This document shows, in pieces, positions 40,876 through 49,007 of a stretch of DNA of 59,921 nucleotides (its first letter is position 1; every line of letters begins with the position of its first letter). The DNA lies in NCBI RefSeq assembly GCF_027489515.1, contig NZ_JAIXZS010000090.1:1-59921 (forward strand), written 5' to 3'. The position numbers and the translations under genes are program-made. The notes under the pieces are model-generated. The model was not told the DNA's origin. It did not search any database and saw nothing but the letters and a program-made list of their open reading frames with translations. The DNA comes from Novosphingobium sp. (lineage in GTDB: Bacteria; Pseudomonadota; Alphaproteobacteria; Sphingomonadales; Sphingomonadaceae).

Positions 40876-41493
40876 TTGCGCCGGCTGGTGATCGACAGCG
40901 CAACCGAAGCCTGTTCGGTAGCCCTGTTCGAGGATGGAACGCTCGTTGCCGGCAGCCATGCGATGCTCGGGCGCGGTCATGCCGAACAGCTCGTGCCGAT
41001 GATCGCAGCGCTGCCTGGCAATGGACGCGCCGATACGATCGCAGTCAACACCGGCCCTGGCAGCTTCACCGGCATCCGCGTCGGCCTTGCCGCTGCCCGT
41101 GCGCTGGCGCTTGCCTGGCAGGTACCGATCGAGGGCTACCCCTGCCTCGCTTTGGTCGCCGCCATGGCCCGCGCTTCGCATCCCGGGCAGGCCGCCGACG
41201 TGGTGATGACCGGCGGGCACGGGGAATGGTTCTTCCAGCGCTTCGCGGCAGACGGCGCAGCACTTGATGAGACGGCATCGTTGCTGCCGCAGACGGCCGT
41301 GGAGCGCTCACAGGCCGGGATGATCGCCGGCAGCCAGGCCGAGGCGCTGGCCGCGCGGCGCGGCGATGCACCCGCCGCCCACCCGCTGTGGCCAGATGCA
41401 CGCGCCTTTGCACTGCTCGGCGCCGAAACCCTGCGCGCCGACCCCGCGCCCCGCTACGGCCGCGCGCCCGATGCGCGGCTGCCCACAGCGTGA
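40876..41493 (+). CDS. tsaB: tRNA t6A synthesis protein TsaB
   Basis: A 205-residue ASKHA-fold protein that, with TsaC/D/E, makes the t6A37 modification of tRNA. The N-terminal strand LVIDSATEACSVALFEDG and NTGPGSFTGIRVGLAAARA are diagnostic. The start is taken as TTG 40876, 13 bases after the nitroreductase stop with a GAGG upstream, because it gives MRRLVIDSAT and no ATG exists before the conserved strand. It is followed by rimI, a usual partner in bacteria. Confidence 0.93.
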   Translation: MRRLVIDSATEACSVALFEDGTLVAGSHAMLGRGHAEQLVPMIAALPGNGRADTIAVNTGPGSFTGIRVGLAAARALALAWQVPIEGYPCLALVAAMARASHPGQAADVVMTGGHGEWFFQRFAADGAALDETASLLPQTAVERSQAGMIAGSQAEALAARRGDAPAAHPLWPDARAFALLGAETLRADPAPRYGRAPDARLPTA

Positions 41494-41535
41494 CTAGGGG
41501 CCGCGCGGTGCGGGCGGCATGAAGGCGGCACAGCG

Positions 41536-42024
41536 ATGAACTCCGGCCCTTCCGATTGCGGCGATGATATTGACCGGATCATGGAGGTCATGGCCCGCGC
41601 CTTCGCGCCCGAGTTTGGCGAGGCGTGGAACCGGCGGCAGGTTTCGGACTCGCTGCTTCTCGCCGGAACCGGATATTGCCTTATCGGCGTGGAAGGCTCG
41701 CTCAATCCCCAGCCAGAAGAGAAGGTTGCGGGATTTGCGCTGACGCGCGCGATATTCGACGAGGAAGAACTGCTGCTCTTTGCCGTACTGCCCGAGCACC
41801 GGGGGAAGGGACTTGGCGCAGCACTGCTTACCGAAGTCATTGCTCGCGCAAGAAGCCGGGGTATCCGCCGCCTGTTTCTCGAGATGCGGCGGAACAATCC
41901 AGCCGGCAAGATGTATACGGGATTTGGCTTCCGGACCATCGGTATAAGACCGGGATACTACCGTACTGCCAGCGGAGACCGTCTGGACGCGCTCAGTCAG
42001 GAACTGCACCTTGTGGATAACTAG
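41536..42024 (+). CDS. rimI: ribosomal protein S18 alanine N-acetyltransferase (RimI-like)
   Basis: A 162-residue GNAT acetyltransferase. The acetyl-CoA loop LLLFAVLPEHRGKGLGAALL (Q/RxxGxG/A form) and the C-terminal YTGFGFRTIGIRPGYYR are those of RimI, which acetylates the N-terminus of ribosomal protein S18. Location directly after tsaB is the typical arrangement. The N-terminal half is slightly longer than in E. coli RimI. Confidence 0.9.
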   Translation: MNSGPSDCGDDIDRIMEVMARAFAPEFGEAWNRRQVSDSLLLAGTGYCLIGVEGSLNPQPEEKVAGFALTRAIFDEEELLLFAVLPEHRGKGLGAALLTEVIARARSRGIRRLFLEMRRNNPAGKMYTGFGFRTIGIRPGYYRTASGDRLDALSQELHLVDN

Positions 42025-42201
42025 GCATATTTACGTGGACTGACTTGGATTTATGAAAATTCGGACAGAAAAAAGACCTTCTCCGTCCGAAATGGTTGTA
42101 TCCCTGATGCACAAGCGTATATGCGATGTGGTCTACTCACGGTCGCAACGAGCCTTGACTGGGCAAAAAAGAAGATAACCTTGAGAGAAGGTACGGGTAC
42201 A

Positions 42202-42645
42202 ATGAGTGAAATCGATAATGATATGCGGGAAACGTTGATCACGTTGACATCGGACATCGTCGCCGCTCACGTGAGCAACAACAGCGTCGCCGTGAATGAC
42301 CTGCCACTGCTGATCGGCAACGTCTATTCCGCCCTCGCTGGCCTCAATCCCGCGCAACCGGCAGCAGAACCGGCCCCTGAACCTGCGGTTTCGATCCGCG
42401 CTTCGGTGAAGAACGATCACATCGTCTGCCTCGAAGACGGCAAGAAGCTCAAGATGCTCAAGCGCCACCTGATGACGCGCTACAACATGACCCCGGAACA
42501 GTATCGCACTCGCTGGAACCTGCCGGCCGATTACCCGATGGTCGCTCCCGCCTATGCCGAGAAGCGCCGTGAATTGGCGAAGAAGATCGGCCTCGGCCGC
42601 AAGCCCGCGCCGAAGCGCGGCCGCCCCGCCAAGGCCGCCGGCTGA
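42202..42645 (+). CDS. MucR/Ros-family zinc-finger-type regulator
   Basis: A 147-residue regulator of the MucR/Ros family, which in alphaproteobacteria silences or activates many genes (exopolysaccharide, motility) by binding AT-rich DNA. The C-terminal domain reads CLEDGKKLKMLKRHLMTRY then NMTPEQYRTRWNLPADYPMV. Of the four zinc ligands of Ros, Cys and His remain, the second Cys is Asp and the last His is Tyr. The start at 42202 is preceded by GAGAGAAGG and gives the family N-terminus. The 177 bp upstream are AT-rich with a dyad TTCGGAC/GTCCGAA (42060-42091), consistent with autoregulation. Confidence 0.93.
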   Translation: MSEIDNDMRETLITLTSDIVAAHVSNNSVAVNDLPLLIGNVYSALAGLNPAQPAAEPAPEPAVSIRASVKNDHIVCLEDGKKLKMLKRHLMTRYNMTPEQYRTRWNLPADYPMVAPAYAEKRRELAKKIGLGRKPAPKRGRPAKAAG

Positions 42646-42680
42646 ACGTCGAGGCGCCGGCGCAAGGCCGGCCCGGAACC

Positions 42681-42715
42681 GGCGAGGCCCCTCACGCGTA
42701 AGGTGGGGCCTCGCC
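42681..42715 (+). terminator. probable terminator after mucR
   Basis: GGCGAGGCCCC (42681-42691) pairs with GGGGCCTCGCC (42705-42715) to give an 11-pair stem, with a CTTTTCC stretch ten bases further on. It lies 36 bp after the mucR stop and before fur. Confidence 0.75.
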
Positions 42716-42829
42716 GAGTTCACTTTTCCCCGATCAGGGCCTGATCTGGCCCGCAAATCGACAGCGCCCGGTTGAAGAATTGGCACAGCAAACTATGCTG
42801 CGCTCAACCTAACCGGATGGGCCGCGAGT

Positions 42830-43252
42830 TTGCACCAGGCAATCGACATTGAGGCGCTTTGCGCAGAACGGGGTCTGAGGATCACCGAGCAGCGCCGCGT
42901 GATCGCGCAGGTGCTGTCGGAGAGCGACGACCACCCCGACGTCGAGAAGCTGCACGAACGCGCGTCTGCACGCGATCCGCGCATCTCCATTGCCACGGTC
43001 TACCGCACTGTCCGCCTCTTCGAGGAAGCGGGCATCCTTGATCGCCATGATTTCGGCGACGGCCGCGCCCGCTACGAAGCGACCCCGGAAGCGCACCACG
43101 ACCATCTGATCGATGTCGAGACCGGCAAGGTCATCGAGTTCGTCGATCCCGAGCTGGAGGCCCTGCAGCGCCAGATCGCCGAACGGCTTGGCTATCGCCT
43201 CGTCGACCACCGCATGGAGCTTTATGGTGTCAAGTCTGATCGCGAGGCGTAG
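42830..43252 (+). CDS. fur: Fur-family ferric uptake regulator
   Basis: A 140-residue Fur protein. The winged helix contains LRITEQRRVIAQVLSES and ISIATVYRTVRLFEEAGI; the metal-binding region is EAHHDHLIDVETGKVIEF. It lacks the C-terminal CxxC zinc pairs, as in many alphaproteobacterial Fur/Mur proteins, so it may sense iron by another route (Irr/Mur-like behaviour is possible). The start is TTG 42830 with GGATGG upstream; no better ATG precedes the conserved region. The plsC gene overlaps its 3' end. Confidence 0.92.
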   Translation: MHQAIDIEALCAERGLRITEQRRVIAQVLSESDDHPDVEKLHERASARDPRISIATVYRTVRLFEEAGILDRHDFGDGRARYEATPEAHHDHLIDVETGKVIEFVDPELEALQRQIAERLGYRLVDHRMELYGVKSDREA

Positions 43253-44096
43253 GGCCCGCCGCAAGGTAGGGCCGGAACGCGGAGCGCCCATCACCTGGAT
43301 GGGCTGGGTGCGGATTGCCTCGCGCGGCGTGGCGCTCGTGCTGCTGATGCTGATCTGCGTTCCGCTGCACTATCTCTACCGCATCGTGCATTACGGCTCG
43401 CCATTCCCGAAGCTTTTCCTGTTTTTCGCGGCGCGCATCATCGGCGCGCGCGTGCGCGTTCACGGCGTGCCGCTGAAGCGCGACGTGTTCTACATCTCCA
43501 ACCACCTTTCCTGGGTCGATATCCTCGCGCTCGGCGGCGCCAGCGGCACGGCTTTCGTGGCCAAGGCAGAGCTTTCGCAAGCGCCGATCGTGGGCTGGCT
43601 GGCACGGATCAACCGCACTGTGTTCGTCAGCCGCGAGGACCGGATGGGCGTGGCCGACCAGATCAACCGCCTCAAGGAAGCGCTGGCCGATAACTGGTCG
43701 ATTACCGTGTTTCCCGAAGGCACCTGCACCGATGGCAAATCGCTGCTGCCGTTCAAGACCTCGATGCTGCGCGTGCTGGAGCCGCCGCCGCCGGGCGTGA
43801 TGGTTCAGCCCGTGGTGCTTGATTACGGCCGGGTTGCCGAATGGATCGGCTGGATCGGCACCGAGGACGGCGTGTCCAACGGCAAGCGCATTCTGTCGCG
43901 CCGGGGCTCGTTCCGGCTCGAGGTGCATTTCCTTGAACCGTTCGATCCGCAGGGCCTTGCCGGGCGCAAGGCGATTGCCGCCGAAGCGCGCCGCCGGATC
44001 GAGCCGGCACTCGAAGCCGCGCTGGGCGAGGCGCTGCGACCTTTTGCCTTCGATGTCGCGCCCGTGCGCTACGAAGCGGCCAAGAACGCGGCGTGA
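43224..44096 (+). CDS. plsC: 1-acyl-sn-glycerol-3-phosphate acyltransferase
   Basis: A 290-residue lysophosphatidate acyltransferase of the inner membrane. An N-terminal hydrophobic segment (GVALVLLMLICVPLHYLY) precedes the catalytic NHxxxxD motif NHLSWVDI and the FPEGT motif (VFPEGTCTDG). The start is ambiguous: ATG 43224 has GGAG four bases upstream and overlaps fur; ATG 43299 would give 265 residues. It is followed with a GTGA overlap by a methyltransferase gene. In most alphaproteobacteria plsC lies directly before miaB, but here other genes intervene. Confidence 0.92.
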   Translation: MVSSLIARRRARRKVGPERGAPITWMGWVRIASRGVALVLLMLICVPLHYLYRIVHYGSPFPKLFLFFAARIIGARVRVHGVPLKRDVFYISNHLSWVDILALGGASGTAFVAKAELSQAPIVGWLARINRTVFVSREDRMGVADQINRLKEALADNWSITVFPEGTCTDGKSLLPFKTSMLRVLEPPPPGVMVQPVVLDYGRVAEWIGWIGTEDGVSNGKRILSRRGSFRLEVHFLEPFDPQGLAGRKAIAAEARRRIEPALEAALGEALRPFAFDVAPVRYEAAKNAA

Positions 44097-44782
44097 AGCT
44101 GAAGTTGAAGGTCCGGGTCAAGCCCGACATCAAGCGCAAGCCGCGCGAGGTCATGGACAAGCTGACCGATGCGGTGCGCCGCAAGGTCCGCCGGCACAAG
44201 CTGATGGCCAGGCCGAAGCGGCGGAGCACGCCCGAAGCGCTGCTCGGGTTCGGCCGCTTTGTCGCCAATCCGCGCCGCTTTGGCGGTTTCGTGAGCGGTC
44301 CCGCGCTGGCCGAGGCGATCACGCGCGATGTCGATACCGCCGCCGGACCCGTGCTGGAACTCGGCCCCGGCACCGGCGTGTTCACACGTGCCCTGATCAC
44401 GCGCGGCGTGGCGGAAGCGGACCTGGTCCTTGTCGAGCTCGATCCCAAGCTCGCCGACCGGCTCCGTGAGGCCTTTCCGCAAGCGCTGGTGCTGTGCTGC
44501 AAGGCGGGGAGCGTGACCGCAGAGATGCTCGAAGGCCGCCGCCCGGCTGCAGTGGTCAGCGGCCTGCCATTGCTGAACTTCCCCGCAGAGGAAGTGGAGC
44601 GCATCATGGCGGCGGCATTTGCCGTCAGCAGCCCGGATGCGGTCCTCTACCAGTTTACCTATGCACCGCGATGCCCGGTTCGCGACCACATCATGGACCG
44701 CATTGGCCTTGTCGCGCGCCGCACCGCTCGGGTCTGGCGCAACGTCCCTCCGGCATTCGTTTACCGCATCTCGCGCGCCTGA
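44093..44782 (+). CDS. PmtA-like phospholipid/SAM methyltransferase
   Basis: A 229-residue class I SAM-dependent methyltransferase of the KsgA/PmtA group. The SAM motif VLELGPGTGVFTRALI is near residue 95, and SGLPLLNFPAEEVERIM replaces the NLPY-type motif IV, a pattern seen in phosphatidylethanolamine N-methyltransferases. A very basic N-terminal segment (about 1-45, many Lys/Arg) suits binding to anionic membranes. It starts with GTG overlapping the plsC stop (GTGA). Phosphatidylcholine precursor synthesis is the likeliest job, given plsC (inference); rRNA methylation is less likely. Confidence 0.8.
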   Translation: MKLKLKVRVKPDIKRKPREVMDKLTDAVRRKVRRHKLMARPKRRSTPEALLGFGRFVANPRRFGGFVSGPALAEAITRDVDTAAGPVLELGPGTGVFTRALITRGVAEADLVLVELDPKLADRLREAFPQALVLCCKAGSVTAEMLEGRRPAAVVSGLPLLNFPAEEVERIMAAAFAVSSPDAVLYQFTYAPRCPVRDHIMDRIGLVARRTARVWRNVPPAFVYRISRA

Positions 44783-44791
44783 GCGAAACGC

Positions 44792-46231
44792 TCAGCCCTG
44801 CTGCCGGCGCTGGTCTTGTCCGCCTTGCTGCGCGACATGGCATCGGCCACGATCATAGTCACCGACCGTGCGAATGACATCGCCCTCGCGTGGCTCGACC
44901 CGCCGACCGGTGGCGATACCCGCCAGCACGCGCGCCACCAGCGTATCGAGCCGGGAGACGAGATAGCACGCAACGTCCGGCTCGGCGTGGCTGTTGCCGA
45001 CGCCGCTATCGTCGGTCAGGAAGATGTACCGGCCCTGCGTCAGCGCGGCCATCGAGCGCAGCACATATTGCGCGCTGTCCTCCACGCCGCTCGCCGCAAC
45101 GGGAACGATCTGCACGCCCCGGCTGCGCAGTTGCTGCGTGGCATCGAGTGTGGCGCCGATGGCATCCGCATGCGGCGGAGCATCGGTGACCAGCAGCACG
45201 GCCTTGGCTGCATCTGCGCGCCATTGCAGCCGGCCGGCCTCCGTGACCGCGCGGTCCATGGCCTCGGGCGTATCGCCGCCGCCGTCGGCATCCTGCCGGG
45301 CCAGCAGCGTGCGGATCGAACCGATGTTCCCGGTCAGGGGCGTGGACTGGACGACATAGTCATCGCCCTCGTCGCGGTAGAGCACCACGCCGATTCGCAA
45401 ATCGATCTGGCCCGCATTGCGTTTCAGCCGCGCGACGATCGTATCGAGCTCTGCCTGGATATACGCCATTTCGTCGCCCATGCTGCCGGTGGTGTCGATC
45501 ACCAGCGCCAGATCCATGGCGCGCGGCGCTGCGGCCACACCGGGGAGCGCAATCTCGATCACGCGGCCGTCGGAAAACGCGACGGCCCGCTGCGCCGAAC
45601 CGGCGCTGCCGGTCACAGCCACGCTGGTCTTCTGCGGGATGCGGTCAGGGCGCGGATAGAAAGAGGCGGTCCCGTCTGCGGCGGTCAGCAGATGGAGCGG
45701 TGCGCCGGGGCGGCCAACCTCGGCCTTGGCGAAGGGCACCGGTCGCCCGCGCGCGTCAACCACGCGGATCACCACCCGGCTGCGCGTATCGTAGAATGGC
45801 AGCGACTGGCCGCTGGCCTGAAGGAAGCGCCCGGCATAGGCGGCGTACTGGCCGGGATTGAGCAGATAATCGACATCGCCAGCCGTCAGCAGGCCGGATT
45901 GCGGGTCGACACGATTGGTCGGCATAGCAGGCGGTTCGATGACAACCGGCGGCGGGGCGACCGGATCAAGCATGGTGGTCTCGGTCTTGCCGCTGACCAG
46001 CCCGCCCACATTCCATTCGGTCTTTCTGGTGACCGAGCGGGCTGCGGGGATACTGGCCGGAGGCGGCGGTGCCGCAAGGTCGACAGCCGCTTCTTCTTCA
46101 GCGATGCCGTACTTCGCGGCCGGGGCACCGGCGGCTGACTCCGGCGCCTTCTCGCTGCAAGCGGCGAGGGCCAGCAGGCTGCCCCCCAAGAAGAACATGG
46201 AAACGCTGCGAACAACAACGCGAGGACACAT
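44792..46231 (-). CDS. VWA-domain lipoprotein
   Basis: A 479-residue lipoprotein: the lipobox LLALAAC ends the signal at Cys25. A low-complexity Pro/Ala region follows, then a beta-rich segment (about 100-235) and a von Willebrand A domain from about 240 with the metal site DTTGSMGDE (Thr for the first Ser of DxSxS), GVVLYRDEGDDYVV and LLVTDAPPHADA. The C-terminal tail is Arg/Gln-rich. Such proteins may bind partners at the membrane surface; the function is unknown. It is convergent with the methyltransferase gene, ten bases apart, and GGGAGG precedes its ATG. Confidence 0.88.
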   Translation of the reverse strand: MCPRVVVRSVSMFFLGGSLLALAACSEKAPESAAGAPAAKYGIAEEEAAVDLAAPPPPASIPAARSVTRKTEWNVGGLVSGKTETTMLDPVAPPPVVIEPPAMPTNRVDPQSGLLTAGDVDYLLNPGQYAAYAGRFLQASGQSLPFYDTRSRVVIRVVDARGRPVPFAKAEVGRPGAPLHLLTAADGTASFYPRPDRIPQKTSVAVTGSAGSAQRAVAFSDGRVIEIALPGVAAAPRAMDLALVIDTTGSMGDEMAYIQAELDTIVARLKRNAGQIDLRIGVVLYRDEGDDYVVQSTPLTGNIGSIRTLLARQDADGGGDTPEAMDRAVTEAGRLQWRADAAKAVLLVTDAPPHADAIGATLDATQQLRSRGVQIVPVAASGVEDSAQYVLRSMAALTQGRYIFLTDDSGVGNSHAEPDVACYLVSRLDTLVARVLAGIATGRRVEPREGDVIRTVGDYDRGRCHVAQQGGQDQRRQQG

Positions 46232-46385
46232 GGCGGACCTCCCTTGAGGGGTCCGACAAATCTCTACTGAATTAATTTGGATTGCAAGAAGGATTGCGTG
46301 TCAGCGGCAGGTTTCGCATCCGGTTCGGCTGTTGCACCTGCACGTTTCCGACGTTTTATCACAACGATTCAGAGATATGCACTGC

Positions 46386-47534
46386 TCACTGCCCGGTCGG
46401 AGCCGTCCCGTCGGCGGGGAGGCGGAAGAGGTAGTATGGCGCTTTTTCGCGCATGTGGGCCTTCGATTGCATCATCACGTCGGGGATGTCGCTATCAGCA
46501 GCGTAGATCATGTTGCCCGGCCCGAAGCTCAGGCCATCGGGCCAGCGCATCCTGGGGTGGCCGGCGAGCGCCGTCAGCTTGCGGTCCGGACCGAGCTTCC
46601 ACACGATCCCGTCCTCGATGCCGGTGAGGTAGATATTGCCCTCATTGTCGATGGTGAGGCCATCTGCCTGCGGACGCTCGGCATAGGGCTCGACGCGGGC
46701 CGCAAGCTCGGTGGGCGAGAGGCTTTCGTTATTGAGGTCCGCCACGCGCACGCGCGACAGCGTCTTGCCCGACATTGCCCCGATGTAGAGCCAGGTGCCC
46801 TGCCGATCGAGTGCGATGGGATCGAAGGCGGGGTGGAACCAGAACAGGCTGTTGCCGAGCGGCTGCATCAGCTGGCCCTGCGCGCGCACGGCATAAGGCC
46901 CGGGCATGATCGCCGGGTGGCTATCGAGCAGGCGGCGCGCCTTGCCGGTCTCGCTGTCGACCACGATCAGCCCCGGATGGCCGCTGAAAACGCCGATATC
47001 GGCAAGGTAGATCATCCGGCCGGCAGCATCGATCTGCATGTCCTGCACATAAGAGCCGAGGCCCGCGACTGAACGCGGCAGCCAGATCTGCTTGATCGGC
47101 TTGTTGGTATTGAGATCGACCGCAACCAGCCGCGCGCCGAACACGCCATGTTCGCCGTGGTCGATGCTCCACAGGCGGTTCCGGCTGTCCATGCGGATAT
47201 TGAAGACTGCGCCGTAGGATGGTTTGCTGCGGTCGCCCTGCTGCATTTCCATGTTCGGATAGGGAACTGGCTTGCCGCCCACCAGTTCGAGCACCTTGAT
47301 CGTGGGGTGCCCTTCGGCGTGGTAAGTGAAGAATACGCGGCCAGTGGCGGAGACGGCGAGGTTGCCTGGCGGTTCGGGCAAGGTGGCGATCAGTTCGGCC
47401 TGCAGGCGCGGTGTGGGGTTGCCGATGCGCGGGAACGGCTGACCGGTGCCGCCGTAGTTCGCATAGAACCAGGCCATGAAGGCGACGAGCAGGACGCCGA
47501 CGATGGCAGCAACGCGCAGGAGAATCCGAACCAT
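46386..47534 (-). CDS. major-royal-jelly/yellow-type propeller protein
   Basis: A 382-residue protein with an N-terminal signal anchor (VAAIVGVLLVAFMAWFYAN) followed by a six-bladed propeller of the MRJP/yellow (L-dopachrome tautomerase-related) family. Characteristic stretches are RLQAELIATLPEPPGNLAVS, NRLWSIDHGEHGV, VQDMQIDAAGRMIYLADIG and ALAGHPRMRWPDGLSFG. Bacterial members have no established reaction; relatives act as lactonases or bind small molecules. It is divergent from a TetR gene with only 40 bp between starts, so TetR probably controls it. Confidence 0.85.
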   Translation of the reverse strand: MVRILLRVAAIVGVLLVAFMAWFYANYGGTGQPFPRIGNPTPRLQAELIATLPEPPGNLAVSATGRVFFTYHAEGHPTIKVLELVGGKPVPYPNMEMQQGDRSKPSYGAVFNIRMDSRNRLWSIDHGEHGVFGARLVAVDLNTNKPIKQIWLPRSVAGLGSYVQDMQIDAAGRMIYLADIGVFSGHPGLIVVDSETGKARRLLDSHPAIMPGPYAVRAQGQLMQPLGNSLFWFHPAFDPIALDRQGTWLYIGAMSGKTLSRVRVADLNNESLSPTELAARVEPYAERPQADGLTIDNEGNIYLTGIEDGIVWKLGPDRKLTALAGHPRMRWPDGLSFGPGNMIYAADSDIPDVMMQSKAHMREKAPYYLFRLPADGTAPTGQ

Positions 47535-47574
47535 CGGGCAGCAATCCTGTTTGCGAGAAGACGAATCTTATGAT

Positions 47575-48180
47575 ATGAACGTTTCTATGCCTATTCGTTC
47601 AATCACGCAAGGCGAGCTCAGCCCGGTCCGTGCGGCGCGGCGGGAGCGCTTGCTCGATGCAGCCGAAGCGCTGTTCGTGGCACAAGGCTTCCGTGCGACG
47701 TCGATCGAGGGCATTGCCGAAGCGGCCGGCATGTCGAAGGTGACGCTTTATGGCTATTTCCGCGACAAGGAGGCGGTCTTTGCCGCAGTCGCCGAACGGA
47801 TCGCCGATGCGATGGAAGAGGCGGTGAAGGCAGCGCTCGCCGCAGACGCCCCCTTCCCGGCGCCACTCGCGATGGCACTGACAGCCAAACACCGCATCGT
47901 GCAGGCGCGCGTGCAGCGCTCCGCATTCGCCAGCGAGTTGCTTCAGGCGAAGGCCGCCCACGTTGCCCGCCGTTTTGCTGCGCTTGATTGCGCGATCATA
48001 GCCGGCCTGACTTCGGCAATGGAGCGCGAAAAGCGCGCACCCGACGCGGCAGCCGAAACTGCCCGTTTGCTCTTCGCGGCCGCCAACGGCATCGCCAACC
48101 GTGCAAGCGATACCGAAACGCTGACCTTGCAGCTCGATCGGCTGGTGCGGGCGGTTATTTCCTACGAGCCGCGAGCTTAG
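47575..48180 (+). CDS. TetR-family transcriptional regulator
   Basis: A 201-residue TetR-type repressor. The N-terminal HTH reads LLDAAEALFVAQGFRATSIE and GIAEAAGMSKVTLYGYFRDK; the ligand-binding half is Ala-rich and matches no known ligand. The start is ATG 47575, or 47587 four codons later. It is divergent from the MRJP-type gene 40 bp away, so a shared operator is expected in that gap. Its TAG overlaps the convergent DUF3047 stop (48177-48180). Confidence 0.88.
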   Translation: MNVSMPIRSITQGELSPVRAARRERLLDAAEALFVAQGFRATSIEGIAEAAGMSKVTLYGYFRDKEAVFAAVAERIADAMEEAVKAALAADAPFPAPLAMALTAKHRIVQARVQRSAFASELLQAKAAHVARRFAALDCAIIAGLTSAMEREKRAPDAAAETARLLFAAANGIANRASDTETLTLQLDRLVRAVISYEPRA

Positions 48181-48869
48181 AACACCCTGACTGGCGCGCT
48201 ACCGTCACTCTGCTCGAGCGTAATATCGCCGAAGCTGGCATTGGCCTCACCCTGCTGGATGATGGTGTTGGCGATAAACCACACCTGGACAATGCGCGCG
48301 GGCGCCTTGCCGCCGATGTACTTGGCGTAATCAGCGGAAACATCGCGTTTTTCCGCCAGCCAGGAGCCGAGATCGCTTGCGCCAGAACGGACGACCACGT
48401 GATATTCGCGCCCGGTCCAGCCGGGCAGCGGACAATCGAAGCCGAAGTCCTTGGCGAGCCCCGAACTCCACATGTAGGTGAGGTCCCGCCCGTTATCGAA
48501 CTTCACCGCGATGCTGAAGTAATCGTGGTGCGCCGGGTCGGTCTCGACCAACTTGGACGGGATCTGATCGACCTTCCAGCGCCAGCCAAGCTGTGTGGCG
48601 CCCCCCAGCGGGACATCGACATCACGGGTAAGAATGCCGACGTTCTTCGCCGTGTGGACCTGCATCTGCGGCTTGGGTCCGGCATCGCCCGGCACGATGT
48701 GGAAGATATCGGCGGGCCCGTAGGGCGCAAGTTCGGGCAGATAGACCCAGCCTTCCGGCGGTGTCGCAAGGCCGGGGGTGTTCGCTGGTGGCGGAACGGA
48801 CTGCGCCGCAAGCGCAAAAGGGCTGATAGCTCCCAGCAAGGCCAGCGCGGAACGCACGGTGCGGCTCAT
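48177..48869 (-). CDS. DUF3047 exported protein
   Basis: A 230-residue exported protein: signal peptide SALALLGAISPFALAAQ, then a beta-sandwich of the DUF3047 family with the hallmark LGWRWKVDQIP, DYFSIAVKFDNGRDLTYMWS and WTGREYHVVVRSG. Its function is unknown. A strong ribosome site GAGGAGAG lies six bases before the ATG at 48869. It is convergent with the TetR gene and divergent from miaB. Confidence 0.85.
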   Translation of the reverse strand: MSRTVRSALALLGAISPFALAAQSVPPPANTPGLATPPEGWVYLPELAPYGPADIFHIVPGDAGPKPQMQVHTAKNVGILTRDVDVPLGGATQLGWRWKVDQIPSKLVETDPAHHDYFSIAVKFDNGRDLTYMWSSGLAKDFGFDCPLPGWTGREYHVVVRSGASDLGSWLAEKRDVSADYAKYIGGKAPARIVQVWFIANTIIQQGEANASFGDITLEQSDGSAPVRVF

Positions 48870-49007
48870 TATGCTCTCTCCTCTCGTGGTCTTGGCCTTG
48901 TTCAGGCAGCAATGGTTGTGCGCTTCTCCGGCCCATTGCGCAAACAGTAGCGCTCATCGTGCACACCCCTTCAATCGAGGGCCATTCTGGCGTATGTGCC
49001 GCCGCTT

